Of a DNA stretch of 35,052 nucleotides, positions 1 to 8,004 are shown piece after piece. The notes under the pieces were generated by a model, which was not told where the DNA came from, searched no databases, and worked only from the letters and a program-made list of their open reading frames with translations. Origin of the DNA: Anabaena sp. CRKS33 (GTDB taxonomy: Bacteria; Cyanobacteriota; Cyanobacteriia; Cyanobacteriales; Nostocaceae); NCBI GenBank assembly GCA_001672075.1, contig LJOT01000014.1:1-35052 (forward strand), in the 5' to 3' direction. Position numbers and translations under genes: made by a program. Each line of letters opens with the position of its first letter. Positions within the stretch are counted from its first letter, which is position 1.

Positions 1-125
1 CTACCGTTATCTAAGATTACTTTTGATAAAGCTATATCTAATTGACTGGCTTTAAAAATATAACCATCAAAATCAATCACAACATCACTTTGTTCAGAAT
101 CTATAAATTGAAAATTCTCTTCCAT
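1..125 (-). CDS. N-terminal part of an unknown protein (runs off the window)
   Basis: An open frame begins with ATG at 123-125 and stays open to the window edge, giving 41 residues that begin MEENFQFIDSEQ and contain VVIDFDGYIFKASQLDIALS. The fragment is acidic and has no motif I recognise. It reads in the same direction as the dynamin-like gene. The DNA just upstream (126-217) contains CTCTGTGTTCTCTGTG, the kind of low-complexity text common between cyanobacterial genes, which fits a gene boundary there. Function unknown; that it is a real gene is inferred only from the open frame. Confidence 0.4.
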   Translation of the reverse strand, partial: MEENFQFIDSEQSDVVIDFDGYIFKASQLDIALSKVILDNG

Positions 126-217
126 TTCTTTCTTCCTCTGTGTTCTCTGTGTCTGGAGTGGTTCGTTAAAAAACAAAATTAGGTGAACACAGAAAAACTC
201 CGCATTCACCTAAAACA

Positions 218-2602
218 TTATACCTCTTCTTCACCAATTATTGGCAGTAAATGTTCATATAACTGCATCCCTTGTAAACAGCTATTAATTCCTGCGACTG
301 CTGTATTATATTCCGCAATTTTTCCCGCAACTTGACTTAACAAACGTTGATTATTAGCAATCTTTTCCCCTGCTTCTTGTTGCAATGTTGTCTCTAAATA
401 AGCCCGTGCTTGGGGATATTGTTGTAATATCTCATCTGCTTGTTTTTCTCCCATTGGTAATAACTGAGTTTTAATAGTTTGGTTGATAGTTTGACGAAAA
501 GATTGACGAATAGTATGAGAAACTTTTGGTTCAAAGTCTAACTTCAATAATTCTCTAATTGCAGGTTCAGCGTCAATAATACTTTCTGCATCATACCCTT
601 GGGAAGTTTGTTCTAACACTTGTCGAAATTGATAGATAGAAAATGTGCCTTCATTATAAAATCTGGGGCTTTCTCTGACAAAGCGATCGCATTCTACCCT
701 AGCACTATTTACTAAAGTTTGAGAAATTACTTTTTCTATCAGTTTTACCTCGGTTTCAATTCCCCCATCATTTCCTAATAAGCGATACAATTGACGGTAA
801 TATTCTGATTTTCTAATTTTTGCCATTAATTGTTGGAATAGATTACTAATTACCTGTTGACAAGATGCTATTAAAATATCTTCCAACTGATTTGATAGGT
901 AATAAAAAGCCTCTACTAAAATAGCCAATAAGGGTGCAGTTGCGTTTCTAGGATGACTTAAAGTCGCACGTCGGTAAGCTTCTGCAACGGAAAAAGTATT
1001 TAGCAATTCATCTAGACGACGAACCATGCGTGATTGTAATTGTCGAAAATCGGTTTCAAATTCTTCACAATTATTATTAATTAATCCGTTGACTTCATCA
1101 TGAATATGTTGATCAAATTCTTTGCCAATTTGTTGGAGTTGCTGATTTAATTTTTGCAACTCATATTCTTTCATACTTTCGATTTCTCGCGGTTGACTAT
1201 CTAATTCTCGTTGTTGATTTTGATAGTGTTTCTTGAGTTTAATACAAATATCTTCTAAATCATCTGCAAGGTTTTTAAATAACTGTGGACGTTTTTCTTC
1301 TGTGAGATAGCGAGTAATTGAAGTGCGAAATTCTTCAATTCCACTATCTTGAATGAGTTGGTTAATTAATGGTGTTCCCTGTTCGCTTAAAATTCTCACA
1401 TAGTTGTGATTAGAAGTTTCATAACCATGGAGAGAAATTCTAAATTGACTGGGAGAAAGTTTACCTGAACTAACGCAATAATTATTAAAAGCGTAGACAA
1501 ATTGTGGTGTTTCTTCTTTATCGTCTAAACCTTTAACACTTTCTGCAAAAATCGAATCTAATCCAAATCTATCCTGTGTGCTTGTTTTTTTCAGTTGACT
1601 TCCGTAAAATCCTAACAAACCACTGGTTTTATAAACTCTGTTACTATCTCGAAATTGACTATTAATTAGATCTTCTAATCTTTCTCTGAGTGGGGGATTG
1701 TACCAAGTTTCATCTATGCGGTTAAAGATATAAAAAACTCTGTCTCTTATCCCTGTATTTTCCCGCATTGTTTCTAATAATTTGGTTTCTTCTTTGGTCA
1801 TGTCTCCCGCTGACGCAGGTTTGAGAACACAAACTACTGCTGAGGTTTCTGAATCTTGAATTTTCCTATAAGTTAATACTGCATCTTTTTCGACTGGTGC
1901 ATCAATTCCCGGAGTGTCTATAATCACGTTACCATCTTCTAAAAGAGGATGATAACAATAATATTCAATCCGTTTTAAAACCGCGCTATTACTACCTCTG
2001 CGTGCATATCCTGCGGCTTCTTTGAGGTTGGTAAAATTAAATTGTTCCATTGAATAGGTTGCATTATTAAAGCTGTTAATTCTTTCTTTGTTTGCAACAA
2101 ATCCTTGTAATAGTAAAATCAGCGCTTTTGCTTGTTTTGCACGTTCTGATTTACTTTCTCCTCCCTGTTGTTGAATAATCGCTTGACAACCTTGATGTAA
2201 TAAATCAACTACATCTTGTTTATTGATATTGTCCACGGTATTAAATCCCAATTGTTGACATAAAAACACCGCTTGTTCTTGAATTTCTGCTGCACTCAAA
2301 AAGGTTAAAACAACTCTTTCTGAATCTGCTGGTGCATATTCAATTTTACATTCTGTACCCGTTGCGTGTCCTTCTGCACTATATAATAATTCTCTCTCTA
2401 ATAGGGCATTAATCAACATTGATTTACCCGCACTAAAAGCACCAGCAAAGACAATTTCAAACTTGGGACAAATGGCTTTATCTAAGGAAATTTTTACCGG
2501 TGTAATGTCTTGAGAACGTAAAGCTGTTTCTTGGTGTAAAAGTTGCAGAATAGATTCAACTTGTACTGATAATTCTTGACACTGAGGGATTAGACTTGAC
2601 AT
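218..2602 (-). CDS. Dynamin-like GTPase family protein
   Basis: The 794-residue protein has the G motifs of a large dynamin-family GTPase: P-loop GAFSAGKS at 54-61, a candidate G2 threonine in ATGTE near 80-84, G3 DTPGI at 229-233 and G4 NRID at 294-297. The rest (about 440-794) is rich in Gln, Glu and Leu and mostly helical or coiled-coil in appearance, as expected for the stalk/bundle part of bacterial dynamin-like proteins. Family members bind GTP, oligomerise and act on membranes (fusion, fission or stress protection); the role here is not shown by the sequence. I see no strong transmembrane segment, though about 555-580 is moderately hydrophobic. The nearest gene on the same strand (start 3284) ends 94 nt upstream, so cotranscription is possible but not evident. 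Confidence 0.85.
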   Translation of the reverse strand: MSSLIPQCQELSVQVESILQLLHQETALRSQDITPVKISLDKAICPKFEIVFAGAFSAGKSMLINALLERELLYSAEGHATGTECKIEYAPADSERVVLTFLSAAEIQEQAVFLCQQLGFNTVDNINKQDVVDLLHQGCQAIIQQQGGESKSERAKQAKALILLLQGFVANKERINSFNNATYSMEQFNFTNLKEAAGYARRGSNSAVLKRIEYYCYHPLLEDGNVIIDTPGIDAPVEKDAVLTYRKIQDSETSAVVCVLKPASAGDMTKEETKLLETMRENTGIRDRVFYIFNRIDETWYNPPLRERLEDLINSQFRDSNRVYKTSGLLGFYGSQLKKTSTQDRFGLDSIFAESVKGLDDKEETPQFVYAFNNYCVSSGKLSPSQFRISLHGYETSNHNYVRILSEQGTPLINQLIQDSGIEEFRTSITRYLTEEKRPQLFKNLADDLEDICIKLKKHYQNQQRELDSQPREIESMKEYELQKLNQQLQQIGKEFDQHIHDEVNGLINNNCEEFETDFRQLQSRMVRRLDELLNTFSVAEAYRRATLSHPRNATAPLLAILVEAFYYLSNQLEDILIASCQQVISNLFQQLMAKIRKSEYYRQLYRLLGNDGGIETEVKLIEKVISQTLVNSARVECDRFVRESPRFYNEGTFSIYQFRQVLEQTSQGYDAESIIDAEPAIRELLKLDFEPKVSHTIRQSFRQTINQTIKTQLLPMGEKQADEILQQYPQARAYLETTLQQEAGEKIANNQRLLSQVAGKIAEYNTAVAGINSCLQGMQLYEHLLPIIGEEEV

Positions 2603-2696
2603 AGAAAGTAGTAAACAAGGTTTATCAGCATTGTAATATTACTTGTCCCATTTTGGCTACATTATCTATAATACACAGTCAGACAAAATTATCAAG

Positions 2697-3284
2697 TTAG
2701 TTACTTAAATTGTCAACTAACAGACAATTTAAAACTAATAACTTAGCATTATCAGCAGACAATTCTAAATATTTAAAATTCTTGTAATTTATATCATTAC
2801 CTAAATCAATAAAGCCCAATTTTTTATAAAATTCTTCTGCTTTTTTCACAGAATGTAATCCTATTTTACCTTCAAATCCTAAGTTCATACTAAATATAAT
2901 TGCGAATGTTATGAGGGTTGTTCCTATTCCTTTGTACTTTGGTAAACTGTTAATGTCAATACGATTCCAAGGCGCTACAGTTAATATACTTACATAAACT
3001 AAATTTTCACCCAATTCTAATCTTGAACAATAACCAGAATGTAAACCAATTATACCTTGAGTAACTAATTTATATTCCAATACATAAAATTGTAAGTATG
3101 TTTTTTCCTGTAAATACTTGCTAAAATCCAAATTTTTGTCCCAGCAGTCATGGTTTTTAAGTTCAGGTTTCCAAGAAAGTTCTATCTCTTCAATATGCTT
3201 CTGAGATAAAGGTAAAATTTTCCCCTCAACATATTGATTATTATAACATTGTAATATTTTCACATTTTCTTCTATCATTTTCAC
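2697..3284 (-). CDS. GNAT-like acetyltransferase family protein
   Basis: The 195-residue protein has a central strand LVYVSILTVAPWNR (about 95-108), then KYKGIGTTLITFA (117-128), resembling the GNAT motif A acetyl-CoA pyrophosphate loop, and KKAEEFYKKLGF (147-158), the usual GNAT motif B ending. These suggest N-acetyltransfer from acetyl-CoA to an unknown amine. The motif A loop departs from the canonical Q/R-x-x-G-x-G/A by having Tyr-Lys before Gly, so activity is uncertain. Its start lies 19 nt after the stop of the U32 gene on the same strand, so the two are probably cotranscribed. The composition is notably AT-rich. Confidence 0.6.
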   Translation of the reverse strand: MKMIEENVKILQCYNNQYVEGKILPLSQKHIEEIELSWKPELKNHDCWDKNLDFSKYLQEKTYLQFYVLEYKLVTQGIIGLHSGYCSRLELGENLVYVSILTVAPWNRIDINSLPKYKGIGTTLITFAIIFSMNLGFEGKIGLHSVKKAEEFYKKLGFIDLGNDINYKNFKYLELSADNAKLLVLNCLLVDNLSN

Positions 3285-3303
3285 AGTATTTCCTGCGGTA
3301 TAC

Positions 3304-5805
3304 TCATACTACTCCTAAAGCACCACGAGTCACACCTAATTGATTTTGTAATTTTAATTTCTGCCACAGTTGTGAGCCTGTCATTTCCCCTTGCAGTAAT
3401 TTTTGATAACTTTGTATTGTTTTTTGTACTTGTTCTGGTGTTTCGTTGACAAATTCAATGCGGAAGTTTTGTAAACCCAATTCTATCAACCGTTGTACAT
3501 ATTCTGCCCCGGTCTGTGCTATGCTATTATATACTGTATTTCTACATCCTGCGTCTGCTTTGAGAATGTGTTCACTACCCACCCTGTCCCTAATTGTTAC
3601 CGCTTGTGTTTCGCAAGGTCTACCGCAATTGGTGTAATCTGTTCCTGTAGATAGAAAGGCACAAAATACACAATGTTCCATGTGAAACATCGGTATATGT
3701 TGATGTATGGTGACTTCAAAGTTTGATGCTGGATAATTGGTAATTAAATGTTCCAGTTGGTTAATATTTAGGTCGTAAGATGCTGTTAATCTTTCTAAAT
3801 TAAAGCGGTTTTTAAAGTAATCTGCGGTTAAAGGATTAGCAATATTTAGAGAGAAATCACCAATACATCTTTCTGTGGTAAAGTATTCTAATTGATCATA
3901 ATTTCTGATTAAATAACCATCAGCTTGAGAAGCGTGAACTTGTTTTAAAATCCAGGTTTCTCCGGGTTTGGTTATGCGAGGTGGTGCAACAAAAATACTG
4001 ATTTCTGCTGGACATTCTCGCACCATTTTTACCGCTGCTTTATAGTTGCGTGGATCTTCAAATTCACAATATATGGTTTTGATATTTGCTGTTAATACTG
4101 CTTTTAATTGTGCGATGTTTCTGACTAAAACAATCAAGGAAGGAGACGCGGAAACATCTGTAGATTTAGAAATAGTAGACTTAGGAATAATTAGATCTTG
4201 CCATTTTGCGTGATGATTTAATTCCCAAAGTTTGGGTTTACTTCTCAATGCTTCTAATTTACTGACTATTTCCCGACGCATTCTATTTAATTCACTCACA
4301 GGTAACATAATATTACCGTTGAGATTATTTATAAAAGTATCTAAATGGAAAGGTGTATTTCCTAACCTTCCAAATTGTTCTTTTAATCTTTCTATAGAGA
4401 GAGGTTTTGTATGTGCTTCAGCTATGAATATTTCTGATTCTACCTGAACAATATTACCCAATTCGTCACGACATACAGCTATTAATTTTTTTCCAATTTC
4501 TCCATATACTTCTATATTTATAGGTCTGGTAAATTGGGGGTTTTCTCCGGTATAACTTTGACGAATTTGTTTATCTAATTCTGGATCGTTGGTTTTCCAA
4601 ACTTTATCACCTATATGGATACTATGAAAATTTAAATCATTTCTGCCAAAGGTTAATATTGTATCTTGACCATTTTTAATAACTGCATATATTCTTCCCC
4701 CTTCTTCTTTTCTTTCTGGGTGTCCACAATCAAAAACAATCCCATCTCCCGGTTTAACCGGTGCTGCTAATTTAACTGTTATTTCTGCATTTCTAATCCG
4801 AATCACTTCTCCTAAATAAACACCCCGTTTTTTACCAAATCTCCCATGTACTAATTCTTGATTATTAATTCCCTCAAACCAACCTGTATATAGTCCGCGA
4901 GAAAATGCCATTTCTAAATTATATTGGTCTTTTTCTCTATGAACAAATGTCTCTATGTGAGTTTTTATAATTTGATTTAAGGCTTGACGATAAACGCGAG
5001 TTACATTAGCAACATATTCTGGTGTTTTTAAACGTCCTTCAATTTTTAAAGAAGTAATTCCAGATTTCACTAATTCTGGTAAAACTTCCAAACCTGCTAA
5101 ATCTTGAGGACTTAATAAATATTTGCGATTACCTAAATTCACAACTTCCCCATTAGCAATTAAATCATAAGGCATTCTGCAAGCTTGAGCGCATTCTCCT
5201 CGATTTGCGGAACGTCCTCCTAATGCTTCGCTGGTTAAACATTGTCCAGAATATGCGACGCACAAAGCACCGTGAACAAAAACCTCTAAGGGTAAAGCAG
5301 TATTTTTTGATAATATTTGTTGTTGAATTTTATTAATTTCTAAAATTGAACATTCCCGCGCTAAAACTACTAGTTGACAACCCAAATATCTAGCGAATTG
5401 TACCCCCGCAGCACTAGTTATAGTCATCTGCGTTGAAGCGTGTATGGGAAAGTCCGAGGAAAGATGACGAATTAGCCGACAAATACCCACGTCCTGAACG
5501 ATGACAGCATCCACACCAGCAGAAATGATAGTTTTGAGGTATTGCTGTGCTTCCGTTAGTTCCTGGGGAAAAATCAGGGTATTCAGAGTGATATAGCCTT
5601 TGACTCCCCGCAGGTGCAGAAATTCCATTAATTCCGGTAAATCTGCTGCTGTGAAATTTTCAGCCCGCATTCTCGCGTTAAATTTCTCTAAACCAAAATA
5701 AATCGCATCTGCACCATTTTCTACGGCTGCTTTCGCGCATTCCCAGTTACCAGCTGGTGCTAGGAGTTCAGGGAGTTTAAGGATAGGTGTGGTAGTGCCT
5801 GTCAT
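3304..5805 (-). CDS. U32 family protein, RlhA-like (23S rRNA hydroxylation) with DUF3656-type C-terminus
   Basis: This 833-residue protein opens with LPELLAPAGNWECAKAAV, typical of the U32 TIM-barrel, and carries the U32 signature LEVFVHGALCVAYSGQCLTS at about 173-192. Cys182, Cys189, Cys205 and Cys209 match the Fe-S-ligand cysteines of the family. A second Cys-rich stretch (CVFCAFLSTGTDYTNCGRPC) lies near residue 715-735. The length and extended C-terminus resemble RlhA (YdcP), which makes 5-hydroxycytidine in 23S rRNA of E. coli; other U32 relatives are TrhP/YegQ (tRNA hydroxylation) and UbiU/V. The older name collagenase-like peptidase is probably misleading. The gene precedes the GNAT-like gene with a 19-nt gap. 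Assignment to RlhA rather than another U32 branch is inference. Confidence 0.8.
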   Translation of the reverse strand: MTGTTTPILKLPELLAPAGNWECAKAAVENGADAIYFGLEKFNARMRAENFTAADLPELMEFLHLRGVKGYITLNTLIFPQELTEAQQYLKTIISAGVDAVIVQDVGICRLIRHLSSDFPIHASTQMTITSAAGVQFARYLGCQLVVLARECSILEINKIQQQILSKNTALPLEVFVHGALCVAYSGQCLTSEALGGRSANRGECAQACRMPYDLIANGEVVNLGNRKYLLSPQDLAGLEVLPELVKSGITSLKIEGRLKTPEYVANVTRVYRQALNQIIKTHIETFVHREKDQYNLEMAFSRGLYTGWFEGINNQELVHGRFGKKRGVYLGEVIRIRNAEITVKLAAPVKPGDGIVFDCGHPERKEEGGRIYAVIKNGQDTILTFGRNDLNFHSIHIGDKVWKTNDPELDKQIRQSYTGENPQFTRPINIEVYGEIGKKLIAVCRDELGNIVQVESEIFIAEAHTKPLSIERLKEQFGRLGNTPFHLDTFINNLNGNIMLPVSELNRMRREIVSKLEALRSKPKLWELNHHAKWQDLIIPKSTISKSTDVSASPSLIVLVRNIAQLKAVLTANIKTIYCEFEDPRNYKAAVKMVRECPAEISIFVAPPRITKPGETWILKQVHASQADGYLIRNYDQLEYFTTERCIGDFSLNIANPLTADYFKNRFNLERLTASYDLNINQLEHLITNYPASNFEVTIHQHIPMFHMEHCVFCAFLSTGTDYTNCGRPCETQAVTIRDRVGSEHILKADAGCRNTVYNSIAQTGAEYVQRLIELGLQNFRIEFVNETPEQVQKTIQSYQKLLQGEMTGSQLWQKLKLQNQLGVTRGALGVV

Positions 5806-5958
5806 TTTGGTTAAGTTAGGATTATGTTGAGTTTATAGATTGTATCTAAATTGGGGGAAAGATGGTACATAACTAAATATTCAGGACAAAATTTACCACC
5901 TGCTGGGAGTAGCGACAGGACGAGAACTTAGTACCGCAGGGTCAAATTTAAAAGTCAC

Positions 5959-6348
5959 TTACTTATCTGTTTTCTTCTTGATATTCGCTAAAACAGTTTG
6001 ATAATCTTGCCTATCTGGATGTAATTCTACCAACTTTTCTATCAAAGCGATCGCTCCTTGATTATCTCCCAAATTTAACCTAAGAATAGACAGTTTTTCC
6101 AGTGCTGTTTGATTATTAGGTTCACGCTGTAAAACCAATTCATAACCCTTAATTTGCGTCTGTAAATCAGTTTCAGCCGATTTTACTACAGGTTGTTGTG
6201 GTTTTTGCCAAGTCTGTTGGAGAAAATTTACCCCCCCAAATAACATTGAACCACCAAATGAAACTAATCCAATATATGTAACAATTCTTTTCTTTCTCTC
6301 AATCTGCTGACCACGCTGAACCAAGTAATCATTTTCTGATTTAGTCAT
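5959..6348 (-). CDS. Single-pass membrane protein with TPR-like repeats
   Basis: The 129-residue product has a basic N-terminus (RGQQIERKKR), one hydrophobic segment at about 24-43 (VTYIGLVSFGGSMLFGGVNF), and a C-terminal half with tetratricopeptide character: GYELVLQREPNNQTALEKLS followed by LRLNLGDNQGAIALIEKLVE. This predicts a membrane-anchored scaffold or binding domain. Small TPR proteins like this are common in cyanobacteria and I cannot assign a partner. It reads in the same direction as the U32 gene 153 nt downstream; a promoter is not evident. Confidence 0.65.
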   Translation of the reverse strand: MTKSENDYLVQRGQQIERKKRIVTYIGLVSFGGSMLFGGVNFLQQTWQKPQQPVVKSAETDLQTQIKGYELVLQREPNNQTALEKLSILRLNLGDNQGAIALIEKLVELHPDRQDYQTVLANIKKKTDK

Positions 6349-6429
6349 ATCAAAAACTGCTGTTGTTTAAATTGCGGTATTTCTCCTCATTAATTAGATT
6401 ACCCACAATTTCCCCAAAAATATCATCCA

Positions 6430-6452
6430 ATTTTAGATTTTAGATTTTGAAT
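6430..6452. repeat. Degenerate remnant of the heptamer repeat
   Basis: TTTTAGATTTTAGATTTTGA is a short, diverged relative of the TTTGGAT heptamer array seen at 18418-18567. It lies just downstream of the alpha-amylase gene stop codon. Confidence 0.4.
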
Positions 6453-6463
6453 CAAAAATGGCA

Positions 6464-7909
6464 TCAATTTAAAATCAAGCCGCTACGAGGGGGAATAGTT
6501 AAACAAAGATGATCACTTTTCCAGAATATATCTCCATTCCCAAATAAAACGTGATTTGGCCGATTTTGCAAATTACTACAATCTATATTCACTGTTATAG
6601 ATTCAGTTCCCACATTCACAGCAATAATTAATTCTTGATTTTCTAAAGTTCGTGCAAATATGTAAACTGTTGCTACTGCATAGAGAATTTGATATTTACC
6701 AATTCGCAAAGCTGGGTAATTATTGCGGAGAGAAATTAATTGTTTGTGAGTATTTAAAATTTCATGATTCCAGTTAGATTCTGGCGGAAAAACACGGCGA
6801 CAATCAGGATCTTTTCCTCCAGGTAAACCCACTTCATCGCCATAGTAAATACTCGGCGCACCGGGAAAAGTAAATAATAGTAAATTACATAATTCTACAC
6901 TAGTTTGATCGCCATCAGCAATGGTAATTAATCTAGATGTATCATGACTACCAAGCAGGTTTAATTGAGTTAGTTGAATTTCCCAGGGATAAAGTTCTAA
7001 AAGGGATTGCATTTTAGCAGCATATTCAGCCGCATCTAGGGCAGGATAGGGGTAATAACTATTATATTTAACTTCTTCTAAAACGATGCGATCGCCCACT
7101 ACAAAGGCTAGGACAGCCTGATTAAATAAATAATTAAGGACCCCATCAAATTGTGTACCATCGAGCCATTCACGGGCATCTGACCAGACTTCACCCACAA
7201 TATAACCATGGGGATTAATACTTTTAACTCGTTGACGAAATTCTTGCCAAAAACCAGGGGTTTTAATTTCATAGGGTACATCTAAACGCCAACCATCAAT
7301 CCCAAACTCTAACCAATATTCGGCAATTTTCATGATATATTCCTTCACGTCTGGATGATCATGATTAAAAGTTGGTAAAGAGCGAATACCAGCCCAAGAA
7401 ACATAATTAGCCGGTAAATTACCATCATAGGGAGCAAGGGGCCAATTTTCGATTTTAAACCAATTTACCCAAGGAGAATTAGAGCCATTTTCTAAAACAT
7501 CATGGAAAAAGAAAAACCCGCGACTAGAATGATTAAAAACACCATCAAGGACAACTTTCATATTACGATCATGGGCAGCATCTAACAACTCTCTCAAAGC
7601 TTGATTTCCTCCCAACATAGGATCAACTTGATAATAATCATGGGTATGATAACGATGATTACTCGCAGATTGAAAAATGGGCGTAAAGTAAATAGCATTA
7701 ACCCCTAAATCTTGGATATAATCTAAGGATTCTAAAACTCCCCATAAGTCCCCACCTTTATAACCTTGAATTGTCGGTATAGCCTCCCAAGTTTCTAAAT
7801 TGCTATTATTTAAAAAGCTGGAACGGGAACGCTGACTTCTGGCAAATCTATCGGGAAATATTTGATAAAAAACCGCGTGTTTAACCCAATCTGGTGTTTG
7901 AATTTGCAT
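6464..7909 (-). CDS. GH13 alpha-amylase family glycosidase (neopullulanase/maltogenic-amylase-like)
   Basis: With the ATG at 7907-7909 the product has 481 residues; an in-frame TTG 21 nt earlier is possible but less likely because it lies closer to the divergent smc gene. The N-terminus WVKHAVFYQIFPDRFARS is typical of neopullulanase/cyclomaltodextrinase-like GH13 enzymes. The four conserved regions are all present: DGVFNHSS (region I), DGWRLDVPYE with the nucleophile Asp210 (II), IVGEVW with the acid/base Glu240 (III) and LLGSHDTSR with Asp323 (IV). It should hydrolyse or transfer alpha-1,4 (perhaps alpha-1,6) glucans or maltodextrins in the cytoplasm, since there is no signal peptide. It is shorter than neopullulanases that carry an N-terminal CBM34 domain. 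It is transcribed away from smc. Confidence 0.88.
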   Translation of the reverse strand: MQIQTPDWVKHAVFYQIFPDRFARSQRSRSSFLNNSNLETWEAIPTIQGYKGGDLWGVLESLDYIQDLGVNAIYFTPIFQSASNHRYHTHDYYQVDPMLGGNQALRELLDAAHDRNMKVVLDGVFNHSSRGFFFFHDVLENGSNSPWVNWFKIENWPLAPYDGNLPANYVSWAGIRSLPTFNHDHPDVKEYIMKIAEYWLEFGIDGWRLDVPYEIKTPGFWQEFRQRVKSINPHGYIVGEVWSDAREWLDGTQFDGVLNYLFNQAVLAFVVGDRIVLEEVKYNSYYPYPALDAAEYAAKMQSLLELYPWEIQLTQLNLLGSHDTSRLITIADGDQTSVELCNLLLFTFPGAPSIYYGDEVGLPGGKDPDCRRVFPPESNWNHEILNTHKQLISLRNNYPALRIGKYQILYAVATVYIFARTLENQELIIAVNVGTESITVNIDCSNLQNRPNHVLFGNGDIFWKSDHLCLTIPPRSGLILN

Positions 7910-7961
7910 AAAATTATCCAAGATGATCAAAAATGAACGGCGAAAATAGCAAACAGTATGT

Positions 7962-7967
7962 TATAAT
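7962..7967 (+). promoter_or_regulatory. Candidate -10 box (TATAAT) for smc
   Basis: A perfect TATAAT lies 37 nt before the chosen smc start in the short divergent gap with the amylase gene. No convincing -35 box is seen 16-18 nt upstream. It supports the downstream ATG at 8005, because the earlier in-frame ATG at 7933 would precede this -10 box. Confidence 0.4.
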
Positions 7968-8004
7968 CGTCCACAAAAGCCAGTTTACAGTAATTAGTTC
8001 CATA

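Noticed and set aside
7933..8004. Longer N-terminus for SMC from the ATG at 7933
   Set aside because: SMC similarity starts at MVYVKRVEL, and a TATAAT box at 7962-7967 lies between the two ATGs.
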